Part shown: piece after piece, positions 11,023 through 22,050 of the stretch
Layout: each line of letters begins with the position of its first letter
How positions within the stretch are numbered: the stretch's first letter is position 1
Source: Proluteimonas luteida
Lineage (GTDB): Bacteria > Pseudomonadota > Gammaproteobacteria > Xanthomonadales > Xanthomonadaceae
Assembly: GCF_021191695.1 (NCBI RefSeq)
Contig: NZ_JAIWPT010000002.1
Coordinates: forward strand, 62,001 to 126,000
DNA: 64,000 nucleotides
Reading direction: 5' to 3'
Translations under genes and position numbers: made by a program
The notes under the pieces: model-generated
Told to the model about the DNA's origin: nothing
The model's input: only the letters and a program-made list of their open reading frames with translations
Databases searched by the model: none

Positions 11023-12467
11023 CGCGGCGCCTCCGCGAAGCCCTGCGCGACCAGCTGCTGCACGGTCGCGCCGATGTCGCCGGCGCCCATCATCAGCAGC
11101 AGGTCGCCGTCGCGCAGGATGTCGGGCAGCACACCGGCCAGCTCGTCGGGCCGGTTGACGACCACCGGGTCGATGCGGCCGCGCGCGCGGATCGCCCGCG
11201 CCAGCGACTTGGCGTCGGCGCCTGCGATCGGTGCCTCGCCGGCCGGATAGACCTCGGTCAGCACCAGCGCGTCGACGTCCGACAGCACGCCGGCGAAATC
11301 GTCGAACAGGTCGCGGGTGCGGCTGTAGCGGTGCGGCTGGAACGCGACGACCAGGCGCCGGTCGCCCCAGCCGCCGCGCGCGGCGGAGAACACCGCCGCC
11401 AGTTCCTTCGGGTGATGGCCGTAGTCGTCGACCAGCTGCACGCGCGCGCCCTGCGGGGTGACGATCTCGCCGAGCAGGTTGAAGCGGCGGCCGATGCCCT
11501 CGAAGCTACCGAGCGCGGCGACGATCGCCTCCGGTGCGACGCCGAGCTGCCAGCCGACGGCGGCCGCGGCCAGCGCGTTGAGCACGTTGTGGTGGCCGGG
11601 CAGCGCAAGGCGCGCCTCGATCCGGGTGTTCTCCGGCAGGCACAGCGTGAACTGCATCGCCGCGCCGTCCTGGCGGATGTTCTCGGCACGGATGTCGGCC
11701 TCGTCGGACAGGCCGTAGGTCATCACGTGGCGCGGCAGGTCGACGGTCAGCCTCGCCACCTCCGGGTCGTCGATGCACAGCACGGCCAGGCCGTAGAACG
11801 GCAGCCGCAGCAGGAACTCGGAGAACGCCGCCTGCACCCGGGCGAAGTCGCCGCCGTAGTTTTCCAGGTGGTCGGCGTCGATGTTGGTGACCACCGCGAT
11901 CAGCGGATTCAGGCGCAGGAAGCTGCCGTCGCTCTCGTCGGCCTCGGCCACCAGCCAGTCGCCGCTGCCCAGGCGCGCGTTGGCGCCGGCGGCGAGCAAC
12001 TGGCCACCGACGACGAACGTCGGGTCCATGCCGCCTTCGGCCAGCACGCTGGCGGTCAGCGACGTGGTCGTGGTCTTGCCGTGGGTACCGGCGACGGCGA
12101 TGCCGCGGCGGAAGCGCATCAGCTCGGCCAGCATCTCGGCGCGCGGCACGATCGGGATGCGCTGCGCGCGCGCCTCCATCAGTTCCGGGTTGTCGTGGCG
12201 GATCGCGCTGGAGACGACCACGCAGTCGGTGCCCAGCACGTTGGCCGCGGCATGGCCGCGATGCACGGTCGCGCCGAGCCGGACCAGGCGCCGGGTGGCC
12301 GCGCTGTCGGCGGTATCCGAGCCCGACACCTTGTAGCCCAGCGTGCACAGCACCTCGGCGATGCCGCTCATGCCGGTGCCGCCGATGCCGACGAAATGGA
12401 CCCGCGAGAAGACCTTGGCGAAGTCCTCCTTCGACAGGCCACGGGTCTGGTGCAGGCGGCGGATCAT
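11019..12467 (-). CDS. murC: UDP-N-acetylmuramate--L-alanine ligase
   Basis: Cytoplasmic Mur ligase adding the first amino acid of the stem peptide. 482 aa. It begins with a Rossmann [15 protein letters not shown] motif, then the ATP-binding [12 protein letters not shown] loop, the ADESDGSFL motif, [11 protein letters not shown], and GRRFNLLGE plus VDDYGHHP near the third domain. The ATG at 12467 overlaps the ftsW stop by ATGA, so no room is left for murG. The frame is open much further upstream, but that part is antisense to nothing useful and lies inside ftsW. Confidence 0.98.
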   Translation of the reverse strand: MIRRLHQTRGLSKEDFAKVFSRVHFVGIGGTGMSGIAEVLCTLGYKVSGSDTADSAATRRLVRLGATVHRGHAAANVLGTDCVVVSSAIRHDNPELMEARAQRIPIVPRAEMLAELMRFRRGIAVAGTHGKTTTTSLTASVLAEGGMDPTFVVGGQLLAAGANARLGSGDWLVAEADESDGSFLRLNPLIAVVTNIDADHLENYGGDFARVQAAFSEFLLRLPFYGLAVLCIDDPEVARLTVDLPRHVMTYGLSDEADIRAENIRQDGAAMQFTLCLPENTRIEARLALPGHHNVLNALAAAAVGWQLGVAPEAIVAALGSFEGIGRRFNLLGEIVTPQGARVQLVDDYGHHPKELAAVFSAARGGWGDRRLVVAFQPHRYSRTRDLFDDFAGVLSDVDALVLTEVYPAGEAPIAGADAKSLARAIRARGRIDPVVVNRPDELAGVLPDILRDGDLLLMMGAGDIGATVQQLVAQGFAEAPR

Positions 12468-13783
12468 GCGGAACTCCCTGTGCCGAACGTCGGTTCGGCG
12501 CGCTGGCGCAGGCGGCTGGTGCCGCGGCGGTTGTCGGTGGGCAGCGGCGGCTGCGCGGTCGGCGGCGGCGGGCCGGCGGCCGGTTCGGCCGGCTGCGCTT
12601 CGCCGCGCAGGCGCGCGACCTGGCGCTGGGCGCGGTCGAGCTCGTAGGACACGCGCAGCAGCAGGCCGATGGCGACGCAGGTCATCATCACGCTGGAGCC
12701 GCCCGACGACACCAGCGGCAGGGTCAGGCCCTTGGTCGGCAGCAGGCCGAGGTTGACGCCGATCGACACCAGGCTCTGCAGGCCGATCATCAGCGCCACG
12801 CCGAACGCGCAGTAGCCGGCGAAATGGCGCCGCATCTCCACGCATTTCAGGCCGACCCACAGCGCGCGCCCGACCAGCGCGACGAACAGGCCGACCACCA
12901 GGCAGACGCCGACGAAGCCCAGCTCCTCGGCCAGCACCGAGAAGATGAAGTCGGTATGCGCCTCGGGCAGGTACGACAGCTTCTGCACCGACGCGCCCAG
13001 GCCGACGCCCGAGAACTCGCCGCGGCCCACCGCCATCAGCGCGTTGCTGAGCTGGTAGCCGGCGCCGAGCTGGTCATCCCACGGATCCATGAACGAGGTG
13101 ATGCGGCGCAGCCGGTAGGGCTCGAGGATCGCGACGAACGCGAACAGCGGCAGGCCGATGACCACCGGCGCGGCCATGCGCGGCAGGTGCACGCCGCCGA
13201 GCACCAGCATGCCGGCGGTCACCGCCAGCAGCAGCGAGGCCGAGCCGAAGTCCGGTTGCAGCAGCAGCAGCGCGACCAGCACGATCGCCACGCCCAGCGG
13301 CTTGATCATCGCCGGCCACGTCGCGTTGACCTCGTCGCGGAAGCGCACCAGGTAGCTCGCCAGCCAGACGATGTAGATGACCTTGACCGCCTCGACGACC
13401 TGGAAGTTGGACACGCCCAGGTTGATCCAGCGGTGCGCGCCGTTGACCGTACGGCCGAGCCCGGGCACGAATACGAGCAGCAGCAGGGCGACGCAGGCGA
13501 CCAGCGCCAGGCGGTCGTACTTCTCGATGGTCCTGAGCTCGGTGCGCATGACCAGCGCGGCGAGCACGATGCCGGCCGCCAGGAACACCAGGTGGCGGCT
13601 GAGGAAGTAGTAGCGGCCGACGCCCATGTCCTCGCCGATCGCGATCGAGCTCGACGCGACCATGACGATGCCCAGCGTGGCGATGGCGATGGCGACGCCG
13701 ACCAGCCACGGGTCGAAGCGCCCATGGATGTCGTCCAGGCGGGTGGCCTGGCGGACGCCGCTGCTGTCCCAGGTCGTCGCCAT
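12464..13783 (-). CDS. ftsW: SEDS-family glycan polymerase FtsW
   Basis: Polytopic septal peptidoglycan polymerase that works with FtsI. 439 aa with about ten membrane segments. Family motifs are NGAHRWINLG, LLQPDFGSA (with the conserved Asp of the periplasmic loop), YQLSNALMAVGRGEFSGVGLG, EAHTDFIFSVLAEELGF and the end motif KGLTLPLVSSGGSS. After the last helix there is an unusually long Pro-rich cytoplasmic tail (about residues 385-439) that I do not recognise. The start shares one base with the mraY stop. Confidence 0.97.
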   Translation of the reverse strand: MATTWDSSGVRQATRLDDIHGRFDPWLVGVAIAIATLGIVMVASSSIAIGEDMGVGRYYFLSRHLVFLAAGIVLAALVMRTELRTIEKYDRLALVACVALLLLVFVPGLGRTVNGAHRWINLGVSNFQVVEAVKVIYIVWLASYLVRFRDEVNATWPAMIKPLGVAIVLVALLLLQPDFGSASLLLAVTAGMLVLGGVHLPRMAAPVVIGLPLFAFVAILEPYRLRRITSFMDPWDDQLGAGYQLSNALMAVGRGEFSGVGLGASVQKLSYLPEAHTDFIFSVLAEELGFVGVCLVVGLFVALVGRALWVGLKCVEMRRHFAGYCAFGVALMIGLQSLVSIGVNLGLLPTKGLTLPLVSSGGSSVMMTCVAIGLLLRVSYELDRAQRQVARLRGEAQPAEPAAGPPPPTAQPPLPTDNRRGTSRLRQRAEPTFGTGSSA

Positions 13784-14868
13784 CAGCGCACCTTCAACGT
13801 GGCCAGGCCGACCAGCACGAGGATCACCGAGATGATCCAGAAGCGCACGATCACGCGCGGCTCCGGCCAGCCCTTGAGCTCGAAGTGGTGGTGGATCGGC
13901 GCCATCCGGAACACGCGCTTGCCGGTCAGCTTGAACGACGCGACCTGGATCATCACCGACAGCGTCTCGATGACGAAGATGCCACCCATGATCACCAGCA
14001 CCAGTTCCTGGCGCACGATCACCGCGATCGTGCCGAGCACCGCGCCCAGCGCCAGCGCGCCGATGTCGCCCATGAACACCATCGCCGGATAGGTGTTGAA
14101 CCACAGGAAGCCGAGCCCGGCGCCGGCGATCGCCGCGCAGATGATCACCAGCTCGCCGGCGCCCGGCACCTGCGGGATCTGCAGGTAGCTGGAGAACACC
14201 GCGTTGCCCGAGGCGTAGGCGAACACGCCCAGCGCACAGGCCACCAGCACCGTGGGCATGATCGCCAGGCCGTCGAGGCCGTCGGTCAGGTTGACCGCGT
14301 TGGAGAAGCCGACGATCCAGAAATAGGCGATCGCCACGAACGTCACCGAGACCAGCGGCAGCGCCACCGCCTTGAACAAGGGAATGTAGAACGTGGTCGC
14401 GGCGGGCACGTCGGCGGTGTGGAACAGGAACAGGCCCGCGGCCAGGCCGAACACCGACTGCAGCAGATACTTCCAGCGCGACTTCAGGCCGTTGGGGTCG
14501 CGGCGCACGATCTTGATCCAGTCGTCGTACCAGCCGATCGCGCCGAAGGCGATCATCACCGCCAGCACCACCCACACGTACTTGTTGCGCAGGTCGCCCC
14601 ACAGCAGCACCGTCAGCAGCACCGTGATCAGGATCAGCGCGCCGCCCATGGTCGGCGTGCCGGCCTTGGAGAAGTGCGACTGGGGCCCGTCCTGGCGGAT
14701 CGGCTGGCCGCCCTTGAGCTGGCCCAGGCGCCGGATCACCGCCGGCCCCAGCCACAGCGACAGCAGCAGCGAGGTCAGCGCGGCCAGGATGCCCCGGAAG
14801 GTGATGTACTGGAACAGTCCGAAAAAGTCGTCCAGTCCCTGCAGCCAGCGGGCGAGTTCAAGCAGCAT
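13783..14868 (-). CDS. mraY: Phospho-N-acetylmuramoyl-pentapeptide transferase
   Basis: Inner-membrane enzyme making lipid I from UDP-MurNAc-pentapeptide and undecaprenyl phosphate. 361 aa, normal length, about ten membrane helices. It shows the family signatures [12 protein letters not shown] near residue 65, [13 protein letters not shown] with the catalytic Asp residues, and the C-terminal [16 protein letters not shown] with the His cluster. Its start lies 11 bp inside the murF 3' end. Confidence 0.98.
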   Translation of the reverse strand: MLLELARWLQGLDDFFGLFQYITFRGILAALTSLLLSLWLGPAVIRRLGQLKGGQPIRQDGPQSHFSKAGTPTMGGALILITVLLTVLLWGDLRNKYVWVVLAVMIAFGAIGWYDDWIKIVRRDPNGLKSRWKYLLQSVFGLAAGLFLFHTADVPAATTFYIPLFKAVALPLVSVTFVAIAYFWIVGFSNAVNLTDGLDGLAIMPTVLVACALGVFAYASGNAVFSSYLQIPQVPGAGELVIICAAIAGAGLGFLWFNTYPAMVFMGDIGALALGAVLGTIAVIVRQELVLVIMGGIFVIETLSVMIQVASFKLTGKRVFRMAPIHHHFELKGWPEPRVIVRFWIISVILVLVGLATLKVR

Positions 14869-16276
14869 CGTGTGTTGTTCCTTCCGCTTCGAGCAGCGCG
14901 GTGACGATCCGGTCCATCGCGCTGCCGCGGGAGCCCTTGATCAAAACCGTGATTGGGGATTCGTGATTCGGGATTGGAGAAAGCACTCCGGCTGACAGGT
15001 CGCTGGCGAGTTCGGCGATCAGTTCGTCATGGGTTTCGAAATGACGCGCGCCCTCGCCGAAGGCATCGGCGGCGTACGCGCTCAGCGGACCGAGCGCGTA
15101 CAGCCGGGTGATGCCGGCGGCCTTCGCGCGCACGCCGGCCTGGGCGTGCATCGCGGCGCCGTCGCTGCCGAGCTCGCGCATGTCGCCGAGCACCAGCCAG
15201 CGCTCGCCGCCGGCCGCGGCCAGCGTGTCGATCGCCGCGTGCAGCGAGCCGGGATTGGCGTTGTAGCTGTCGTCGATCAGCAGCGCGCCGTTGCCGAGGC
15301 GGTGGCGCGCCAGCCGTCCGGCGACCGCTTCGGCCGAGGACAGGCCGGCGACGATGGTCGCCAGCGGCACGCCGGCCGCCAGCGCGATCGCGGTCGCGGC
15401 CAGCGCGTTGCGTACGTTGTGGCGGCCCGGCAACGGCAGCGCGACGTCGGCCTCGCCCGCCGGCGTGACCAGCCGGAAGCGCGTGTCGCCGTCGCCGCCG
15501 CGGACGTCGCGCGCGGCGATGTCGGCGGTCGCGTCGATGCCGAAGCGCAGCAGCCGGCGGCCATGCGCGCGCTCGGCAAAGTACGGGGCGAAGGCATCGT
15601 CGGCGTTGATGACCGCGGTGCCGTCGGCCGGCAGCGCGTCGTAGATCGCGGCCTTGGTGTCGGCGATGCCGAGCAGGCTGCCCATGCGCGCCATGTGCGC
15701 CGGCGCGATGTTGTTGACCAGGGCGATGCGCGGCCGCGCGATCGCGGTCAGGTACGCGATGTCGCCGGGCTTGCCCGCGCCCATCTCGTAGACCGCGTAG
15801 CGCGCGTCTTCGGGCGCATCGAGCACCGACAGCGGCAGGCCGATCTCGTTGTTGAGGTTGCCGGGGTTGAAACAGGTCGGCGCGTGGCGCGACAGGATCG
15901 ACGCCACCAGCTGCTTGACGCTGGTCTTGCCGTTGCTGCCGGTGATGCCGATGACCAGTGCTTCGCGCGCGCCCTGTACCGACGCGGCCAGCGCGCCCAG
16001 CGCCTGTTCGGTATCGGCGACGACGATCTGCGGCAGCGCCACGTCCAGCGGCCGCGCGACCAGTGCCGCGGCGACGCCGGCTTGCGCCGCGCGCGCGACG
16101 TGGTCGTGGCCGTCGAAGCGCTCGCCCTGCAGGGCGACGAACAGCAGGCCGCGCGGATCGGCGGCATCGAGCCTGCGGGTGTCGGTGACGACCGCATCGA
16201 TGCGCACGTCGTCGCCCGCGCCGTGCAGGCGGCCGCCGACCCGTTGCGCGATCCGCGCCAGCGACAGCGGGGTCAC
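14858..16276 (-). CDS. murF: UDP-MurNAc-tripeptide--D-Ala-D-Ala ligase
   Basis: Mur ligase adding D-Ala-D-Ala to complete the stem peptide. 472 aa with a GTG start that overlaps the murE stop (GTGA). It shows the ATP loop [28 protein letters not shown], the [12 protein letters not shown] motif and [11 protein letters not shown]. Near the C-terminus about ten residues ([10 protein letters not shown], around 431-442) are encoded by a GATTCG-type repeat. They sit just before the conserved VLIKGSRG segment, an in-frame insertion that should fall in a surface loop. Confidence 0.97.
   Translation of the reverse strand: MTPLSLARIAQRVGGRLHGAGDDVRIDAVVTDTRRLDAADPRGLLFVALQGERFDGHDHVARAAQAGVAAALVARPLDVALPQIVVADTEQALGALAASVQGAREALVIGITGSNGKTSVKQLVASILSRHAPTCFNPGNLNNEIGLPLSVLDAPEDARYAVYEMGAGKPGDIAYLTAIARPRIALVNNIAPAHMARMGSLLGIADTKAAIYDALPADGTAVINADDAFAPYFAERAHGRRLLRFGIDATADIAARDVRGGDGDTRFRLVTPAGEADVALPLPGRHNVRNALAATAIALAAGVPLATIVAGLSSAEAVAGRLARHRLGNGALLIDDSYNANPGSLHAAIDTLAAAGGERWLVLGDMRELGSDGAAMHAQAGVRAKAAGITRLYALGPLSAYAADAFGEGARHFETHDELIAELASDLSAGVLSPIPNHESPITVLIKGSRGSAMDRIVTALLEAEGTTHDAA
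14951..14977. repeat. GATTCG-type repeat inside murF
   Basis: GATTGGGGATTCGTGATTCG and the following GGATTGG consist of the same unit as the repeat inside the ABC-F gene (49388-49451). It is translated in frame without breaking murF. Confidence 0.7.
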
Positions 16277-17820
16277 GGCCGCTCCTCCGCATCCTGCGGT
16301 CGCGGCCCTTGCACATCCCTGTGCGGCGTCGCAGCGCCCTCCCCGTCTCCGCGCGCATCCAGCGCGGCCTGCGCGACCAGGCGGTCGTCGAACGCATGCC
16401 GCACGCCGTCGATCTCCTGGTAGGGCTCGTGGCCCTTGCCGGCGATCAGCACGATGTCGCCCGGCTTCGCCGCGGCGATGGCATCGGCGATCGCGCGGCC
16501 GCGGTCGCGCTCGACCGTGACGCGTTCGGGATGGGCGAAGCCGGCCATGATGCCGGCGACGATCGCGTCGCCGTCCTCGCGCCGCGGGTTGTCGTCGGTG
16601 ACGACGACGCGGTCGGCCTGGGCCTCGGCGATCGCCGCCATCTGCGGCCGCTTGCCGGTGTCGCGCTCGCCGCCGCAGCCGAACACCACGACCAGTTCGC
16701 CGCGCAGGTGGCCACGCAGCGACTGCAGCGCCTGCTGCAGCGGGTCGGGCTTGTGCGAGTAGTCGACGACCACCAGCGGCTGCGTTTCGCCGCCGCCGAG
16801 GCGGTTCATGCGCCCCGGGATCGGCTGCAGCGTCGCCAGCACGCGCGCGATCGTCGCGGCGTCGTGCTCCAGCGCATCCAGCACGCCGGCGGCGACCAGC
16901 AGGTTGTCGACGTTGAAGCGGCCGAGCAGCGGCGAGCGCACCGGCAGCGACTGCCCGTGGATGCGCAGCGTGAACGCCAAGCCGTGATCGCCGAGCACGA
17001 TGTCGTGCGCGGCGACGTCCGCGGCGTCGCGGCCCGAGGCACTGACGGTGATCGCGCGCACGCCGGTGGCCAGTTGCGCCGGCAGCGTCGCGCCGAACGC
17101 ATCGTCGGTGTTGATGACCGCCGCGCGCAGGCCGTCGCGTGCGAACAGCTTCGCCTTCGCGGCACCGTAGCCGGCCATGTCGCCGTGGTAGTCGAGATGG
17201 TCGCGGGTGAGGTTGCTGAACACCGCGACGTCGAAGTGCACCGCGTCCACGCGGCCCTGGTCGAGCGCGTGCGAGCTGACTTCCATCGCCACCGCCTGCG
17301 CGCCTGCATCGCGCAGCCGTGCCAGCAGCTCATGGGTCTGCAGCACCAGCGGCGTGGTGAACCCGTTGGGCTCGAGCGCGCCATGCAGGCCCGCGCCGAG
17401 CGTGCCGATGGTGCCTGCGCGACGGCCGACGGCCTCCAGCGCCTGCGCCAGCAGCTGCACGGTGGAGGTCTTGCCGCTGGTGCCGGTGACGCCGACCATC
17501 GCCATCGCCCGCGAGGGCCGGTCGTGGAATGCGTCGGCCATCGCGCCCATGCGCGCGCGCAGGCCGGGCACGGCGATCGCATCGGCCGGCGGCGCCGGCA
17601 CGTCGGCGGGCACCGGCGGCTCGAACAGGATCGCGCCGACGCCGGCGGCCCGGGCCTGCTCGACGAAATGCAGGCCGTGGGTGCCGAAGCCGCCGATCGC
17701 CACGAAGGCGTCGCCGGGTCGCACCGCGCGACTGTCCTGCACCAGGCCGGTGACCGCCAGGTCGACCGGCACCACGGTGACATCGGGCAGCAGCTCGGAC
17801 AGCAGCATCGCGCGGTTCAT
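16273..17820 (-). CDS. murE: UDP-MurNAc-L-Ala-D-Glu--meso-diaminopimelate ligase
   Basis: Mur ligase adding the third residue. 515 aa. It has the N-terminal [18 protein letters not shown], the ATP loop [14 protein letters not shown], the carbamylated-lysine region and the DDNPRRED motif. DNPR marks meso-diaminopimelate rather than lysine specificity, so the cell wall is of the usual Gram-negative type. The start overlaps the ftsI stop (ATGA) and the stop overlaps the murF GTG. Downstream of the DNPR motif lies the conserved [12 protein letters not shown] ending. Confidence 0.98.
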   Translation of the reverse strand: MNRAMLLSELLPDVTVVPVDLAVTGLVQDSRAVRPGDAFVAIGGFGTHGLHFVEQARAAGVGAILFEPPVPADVPAPPADAIAVPGLRARMGAMADAFHDRPSRAMAMVGVTGTSGKTSTVQLLAQALEAVGRRAGTIGTLGAGLHGALEPNGFTTPLVLQTHELLARLRDAGAQAVAMEVSSHALDQGRVDAVHFDVAVFSNLTRDHLDYHGDMAGYGAAKAKLFARDGLRAAVINTDDAFGATLPAQLATGVRAITVSASGRDAADVAAHDIVLGDHGLAFTLRIHGQSLPVRSPLLGRFNVDNLLVAAGVLDALEHDAATIARVLATLQPIPGRMNRLGGGETQPLVVVDYSHKPDPLQQALQSLRGHLRGELVVVFGCGGERDTGKRPQMAAIAEAQADRVVVTDDNPRREDGDAIVAGIMAGFAHPERVTVERDRGRAIADAIAAAKPGDIVLIAGKGHEPYQEIDGVRHAFDDRLVAQAALDARGDGEGAATPHRDVQGPRPQDAEERP

Positions 17821-19628
17821 CGGGCGGCTCCCGGCTGCGCGGCGGTGGCCGGACGCGGATTGGCGCGCGCCTGGCGCGCCTCGGCCGCGGCCTGCGCGGC
17901 CAGCCAGGTCTCGATGTCGTCCGGCGGCACGTCCATCAGCCGCAGCGCGCCGTCCATCACCCGCTGGAACACCGGAGCGGACACGTAGCCGCCGCCGTAG
18001 GTCGAACCGCCCTTGGAGGTGTCCGGATCGTCGATGACCACGGCCATCGCGAATCGCGGGTTCTCCACCGGCACCAGGCCGGCGAAGAACGCGACGTAGC
18101 GACGCGCGTAGCCGCCGCCGCTGGCCTTGCGCGCGGTGCCCGACTTGCCGGCGACGTGGTAGCCCAGGATCGCCGCGCGCGTGCCCGTGCCGCCCGGTTC
18201 GGTGACGGTCTGCATCATCCGCACCACCTCGTCGGCGACCTCGGGCGACAGCACCTGGCGCGCCTCGCCGGTGCCGCCCTTGACGAAGGTCGGCGGCAAC
18301 GCGCGGCCGTGGTTGCCGAGCGTGGCGTAGGCGCGCGCGATCTGCATCGGCGTGACCGACAGGCCGTAGCCGTAGGACATGCCCTGCTTGCTGGTGCCGC
18401 TCCAGCGCGAAGGGTCCGGGAACAGCCCGGCGGCCTCGCCCGGGAATCCGCTGCCGGTGCTCTGCCCGTAGCCGAAGCTGCGCACGAATTCGTAGAAGTA
18501 CCGGTTGTCGAGCTTGTGCACGATCATCGCCGAGCCCACGTTGGAGCTCTTGGTGATGATGCCGGTGGTGTCGAGCACGCCGTAGTTGCGGAAATCGCTG
18601 GTCCGGAAGCGACCGTTCGGAATCCAGCCGGGGCTGGTGTTGAACGTGCTCGTCGGCGTGATCACGCCCTTCTCCAGCGCGGCGGCGACGGTGATCGGCT
18701 TCATCGTCGAGCCCGGCTCGAGCAGGTCGGTCACCGCCCGGTTGCGGTGCGCGTCGCGGTTCTCGCCGGTGACGCGGTTGTTGTTGTAGGTCGGCAGGTT
18801 GGCCATCGCCAGCACCTCGCCGGTCGCGACTTCCAGCACCACGATCGAGCCGGCGCTGGCGCCGGTCTCCTCCAGCGCGCGGCGCAGCTCGCGATGGGCC
18901 AGGAACTGGATGCGACGGTCGATGCTCAGCACCAGGTCCTTGCCCGGCTCGGCGGCGCGCACCAGGCTGACGTGCTCGACGATGCGGCCGTGGCGGTCGC
19001 GGATCACGTTCTGCGCGCCGGGCCTGCCGGTCAGCCAGTCGTCGAACGCCAGCTCGACGCCTTCCTGGCCGCGGTCGTCGATGTTGGTGAAGCCCAGCAC
19101 GTGCGCCATCGCCTCGCCCTGCGGGTAGAAGCGCCGGTACTCGCGCTGCGAGAACACGCCGGGCACGCCGAGGTCGAGGATGCGCTTGGCCGCCGCCGGA
19201 CTGATGCGGCGGTGGCGCGGGATGTACATGAACTCCTTGTCGGCGCGCTGCGACACCGCGCGCGACAGGTCGTCCAACGGCACGCCGATGGCCTCGGCCA
19301 GTTCCGGCAGGCGGTCGGGATGCTTGCTCAGTTCCTGCGGATTGGCCCACAGCGATTCGACCGGCGAGGAGATCGCCAGCGGCTCGCCGTTGCGGTCGGT
19401 GATCATGCCGCGCGAGGCCGGGATCGGCACTTCGCGGCGGAAGCGCGCGTCGGCCTTCTGCTGGTAGAAGGCATTGTCGATCAGCTGCAGGTCGACCGCG
19501 CGCACCACCAGCGCCGCCGCGCCCAGGCCCAGCGCGCCGGCGACCAGCGCCAGGCGCTTGCGCAGGTCGAACTGCGCGCGCTTGCGCGGCTTCTTGGCGT
19601 GACCGCCGCGGGCCCGGACGAACTTCAT
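17817..19628 (-). CDS. ftsI: Septal peptidoglycan transpeptidase FtsI (PBP3)
   Basis: Class B penicillin-binding protein cross-linking septal peptidoglycan, partner of FtsW. 603 aa: a short basic cytoplasmic tail, one membrane helix (about 27-48), a dimerisation domain, and a transpeptidase domain. The domain carries the SxxK motif STMK in EPGSTMKP, the SxN motif SSN in TKSSNVGS, and KSGT in [10 protein letters not shown]. The start overlaps the ftsL stop (ATGA). Confidence 0.98.
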   Translation of the reverse strand: MKFVRARGGHAKKPRKRAQFDLRKRLALVAGALGLGAAALVVRAVDLQLIDNAFYQQKADARFRREVPIPASRGMITDRNGEPLAISSPVESLWANPQELSKHPDRLPELAEAIGVPLDDLSRAVSQRADKEFMYIPRHRRISPAAAKRILDLGVPGVFSQREYRRFYPQGEAMAHVLGFTNIDDRGQEGVELAFDDWLTGRPGAQNVIRDRHGRIVEHVSLVRAAEPGKDLVLSIDRRIQFLAHRELRRALEETGASAGSIVVLEVATGEVLAMANLPTYNNNRVTGENRDAHRNRAVTDLLEPGSTMKPITVAAALEKGVITPTSTFNTSPGWIPNGRFRTSDFRNYGVLDTTGIITKSSNVGSAMIVHKLDNRYFYEFVRSFGYGQSTGSGFPGEAAGLFPDPSRWSGTSKQGMSYGYGLSVTPMQIARAYATLGNHGRALPPTFVKGGTGEARQVLSPEVADEVVRMMQTVTEPGGTGTRAAILGYHVAGKSGTARKASGGGYARRYVAFFAGLVPVENPRFAMAVVIDDPDTSKGGSTYGGGYVSAPVFQRVMDGALRLMDVPPDDIETWLAAQAAAEARQARANPRPATAAQPGAAR

Positions 19629-19894
19629 GGCCGCACCACCACGATCTCGGCGGTCTCGGGGAAGCGCATGCCAAGGCGCTCGCGCGCGACCTGGTCGACG
19701 CGGTTGCTCATCGCCACCGTCGCCTGTTCGAGCTGCAGCCGGCCGAACTCGATGTTGAGCTCGTCGCGCGCGCGCTCGAGCCGGGTCAGCTCGATGTACA
19801 GCTGCCGGTAGTCGTGGCGCGCGTAGACCACGCCGATCGCGGTGATGACGTTGGCGATCAGCAGCACGGCGAAGACCAGGTGGCGCAGTTTCAT
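19625..19894 (-). CDS. ftsL: Cell division protein FtsL
   Basis: Small bitopic divisome protein that pairs with FtsB and is bound by FtsQ. 89 aa: one membrane segment (about 5-24) and a periplasmic coiled coil with leucine heptads (about 32-65). Both ends overlap their neighbours by ATGA. The call rests on position between rsmH and ftsI and on topology; the family is too variable for strong motifs. Confidence 0.93.
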   Translation of the reverse strand: MKLRHLVFAVLLIANVITAIGVVYARHDYRQLYIELTRLERARDELNIEFGRLQLEQATVAMSNRVDQVARERLGMRFPETAEIVVVRP

Positions 19895-20856
19895 GCGGCG
19901 GCCTCCAGGTCGAGCTTCTCGGCCACCCGCAGCACCGCGCTGCGCGCGCGGGGATTGGCCTGCAGTTCGGCGTCGTCGGCCTTCCGCGCGTCGCCGACGC
20001 TGCGCAGCAGCGGCCGGAAGCCGGTGATCTCCGGCAGGCGGCGATTGCCGGCCGGCGCCTTCGCATGGCCGGCGATGAAGCGCTTGACGATGCGGTCCTC
20101 CAGCGAGTGGAAGCTGATCACCGCGAGCCGGCCGCCCGGCCGCAGCGCGGCGAGGGCGGCGTCGAGACCGGTTTCCAGGTCCGACAGCTCGCGGTTGACG
20201 TGGATGCGGATCGCCTGGAACGAACGCGTCGCCGGGTGCGTCTCCTTGCGCCCGGGCTTGCCGCGCGGCACGACGCCGGCGATCACCGCCGCCAGGTCCG
20301 CGGTGCGTTCGAACGGCGCCTCGGCCCGGCGCGCGACGATCGCCCGGGCGATGCGCCGGCTCAGGCGCTCCTCGCCCCAGGTCCACAGCACGTCGGCGAT
20401 TTCCGCCTCGGACGCACGTGCCAGCCACTGTGCCGCGCTCTCGCCGCTGTCGGGGTCCATGCGCATGTCGAGCGGGCCGTCCTTGCCGAAGCTGAAGCCG
20501 CGGCCGGCGACGTCGAGCTGCGGCGACGACACGCCCAGGTCGAACAGCACGCCGTCCAGGCCGGCCTCGGCGACGGCGTCCCAGTGCGCGAGGTCGGCGA
20601 AACTGCCGCGACGGATCGAGACCCGCGGGTCGGTCCCGAAGGTCTGCGCAGCCACCGCGATCGCGTCCGGGTCCTTGTCCATCAGCAGCAACCGGCCTCC
20701 AGGCCCAAGCCGTTCCAGCACGCCACGCGCGTGCCCGCCGCGCCCGAACGTGCCATCGAGATAGCGACCACCCTCGCGCACACGCAGTCCGTCGATGACC
20801 TGCGTGTACAGCACCGGGAGGTGGCCGGACGGGGCATCCGCGCCACCGCCCGTCAC
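19891..20856 (-). CDS. rsmH: 16S rRNA (cytosine-1402-N4)-methyltransferase
   Basis: Modifies C1402 in the ribosomal decoding centre together with RsmI, which lies about 1.8 kb away. 321 aa from a GTG start that overlaps the mraZ stop as GTGA. The frame is open well upstream, but the extension lies wholly within mraZ. SAM-binding motif [14 protein letters not shown], the catalytic-region [25 protein letters not shown], and the C-terminal [13 protein letters not shown] are all visible. Confidence 0.97.
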   Translation of the reverse strand: MTGGGADAPSGHLPVLYTQVIDGLRVREGGRYLDGTFGRGGHARGVLERLGPGGRLLLMDKDPDAIAVAAQTFGTDPRVSIRRGSFADLAHWDAVAEAGLDGVLFDLGVSSPQLDVAGRGFSFGKDGPLDMRMDPDSGESAAQWLARASEAEIADVLWTWGEERLSRRIARAIVARRAEAPFERTADLAAVIAGVVPRGKPGRKETHPATRSFQAIRIHVNRELSDLETGLDAALAALRPGGRLAVISFHSLEDRIVKRFIAGHAKAPAGNRRLPEITGFRPLLRSVGDARKADDAELQANPRARSAVLRVAEKLDLEAAA

Positions 20857-21302
20857 AGTTGCAATCCGACGAGGTCGTCGCCGTCCATGTCGGCGTCGCT
20901 GAGCGTCTGCCGGATCTGCGCCTGGTGGGCCTGCTCGCTCCACAGTTCGAACTTCTCGCCCATGCCGACCAGCACCGCCTTGCGCTCGATGCCCACGGTG
21001 TTGCGCTGGCTGGCGGGGATGCCGATGCGGCCGCTGCCGTCGGGCTCGACGACCATCGCCGCGCCGACCAGCTTGAGCTGCAGCGTGCGGTTGGTGGAGC
21101 GGGTGCGCGGCAGCGCGTTGACCTTGTCGCGGATGCCTTCCCAGACCGATTCCGGATACAGGTAGAGGCTGCCCGCGTCGAACGGGTTGTAGGTCAGGAC
21201 CAGGCGGTTCCCGCATTCACGCGCGACGACGTCCCGGTAGGCGGTCGGAATCGCCAGCCGGCCCTTGTCGTCGATGGTGATGGCGGTCTCGCCCTGGAAC
21301 AC
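20853..21302 (-). CDS. mraZ: Transcriptional regulator MraZ
   Basis: AbrB-fold DNA-binding protein that in other species binds TGGG-type boxes in its own leader and controls the dcw cluster. 149 aa, with the usual GTG start giving [19 protein letters not shown]. Two swapped-hairpin repeats are visible, the second containing [13 protein letters not shown]. It heads the cluster. Candidate TGGG boxes lie in and just after its promoter, on the minus strand at about 21370-21400. Confidence 0.96.
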   Translation of the reverse strand: MFQGETAITIDDKGRLAIPTAYRDVVARECGNRLVLTYNPFDAGSLYLYPESVWEGIRDKVNALPRTRSTNRTLQLKLVGAAMVVEPDGSGRIGIPASQRNTVGIERKAVLVGMGEKFELWSEQAHQAQIRQTLSDADMDGDDLVGLQL

Positions 21303-21384
21303 GTCCGTCCTGCCTGGGTTACCCGTCTTCGGCGGGCTTCAGCGCTGGAAAACCACAAAATTCCCGGTTTCCCCACGAGTCGCC

Positions 21385-21413
21385 ACCTTATGACCCACCC
21401 ACAGGGTTGTCAA
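21385..21413 (-). promoter_or_regulatory. Candidate sigma-70 promoter of the dcw cluster
   Basis: On the minus strand there is a perfect -35 TTGACA (21413-21408), a 17-bp spacer and a weak -10 TAAGGT (21390-21385), 83 bp before the mraZ start. The spacer and the following bases carry several TGGG/TGGC blocks (GTGGGTGGG, GGTGGC, GTGGGG), two of them 10 bp apart. That resembles MraZ boxes in other species. Confidence 0.55.
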
Positions 21414-21483
21414 CAGCTTTTTCCGGCGAATTTCGCCAGTCCCGTCAATGACTTGCGGCAATCTTCAGAGACTTGTTCAAGCT

Positions 21484-21492
21484 TTATCCACA
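21484..21492 (+). promoter_or_regulatory. DnaA box
   Basis: TTATCCACA is an exact match to the strongest DnaA-binding consensus. It lies about 70 bp upstream of the mraZ -35. A single box may be chance in 64 kb, but this lies in the only promoter of the division cluster. Confidence 0.5.
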
Positions 21493-21505
21493 AGCGTTTG
21501 TTTCG

Positions 21506-21520
21506 TCTCAAATTTTGAGA
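21506..21520. repeat. AT-rich perfect palindrome
   Basis: TCTCAAATTTTGAGA has 7-bp arms around one central base. It lies 14 bp from the DnaA box in an AT-rich stretch of an otherwise GC-rich window. It could be an operator; the protein is not known. Confidence 0.5.
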
Positions 21521-21717
21521 TTGGACACGTTTTGGACCTGAACGACGGCATCACATGGTCTTTACGGAATCGTCATGCTGCGATGCAGCATCCAGGAGGT
21601 GCGGGTTTCTGGAATCGGGCACGTATCGGTCGCGGCTGCGGGGATCGCGCGCTCCTCCGGAGCCAAGCGAGAACAGGCTGGGCTTCACCCTGCCCCCACC
21701 CGCGGGAGAGAAGGCCG

Positions 21718-22050
21718 ATCAGGCTGTGCTGGGACCAGCTTCACCCCTTCTCCCGCCCGCGGGAGAAGGTGGCCCGAAGGGCCGGATGAGGGCGCTTCAG
21801 GGCCGCCAAATCCAGCTCCTCGCAAGCGGCCGCCCCCATCCCAACCCTTCCCCCGCGAGCGGGGGAAGGGCGATCGCGCCATGCGGGACCGGCTTTGCCC
21901 TTCTCCCGCTCACGGGAGAAGGTGGCCCGAAGGGCCGGATGAGGGGGCTCCAGGGCCGGCAAATCCAGCTCAGCGCGAGCGATCGCCCCCATCCCAACCC
22001 TTCCCCCGCGAGCGGGGGAAGGGCGACGGTGCCGAGCGGGACCGGCTCCA
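21718..22050. repeat. 153-bp tandem repeat built from REP-like hairpins
   Basis: Unit 1 is 21718-21870, unit 2 is 21871-22023, and a partial third unit (GAGCGGGACCGGCTCC) ends near 22050. Each unit carries two hairpins: CTTCTCCCG-type followed by GGTGGCCCGAAGGGCCGGAT, and CTTCCCCCGCGAGCGGGGGAAG. The copies differ by scattered substitutions, so the duplication is not brand-new. Confidence 0.8.
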
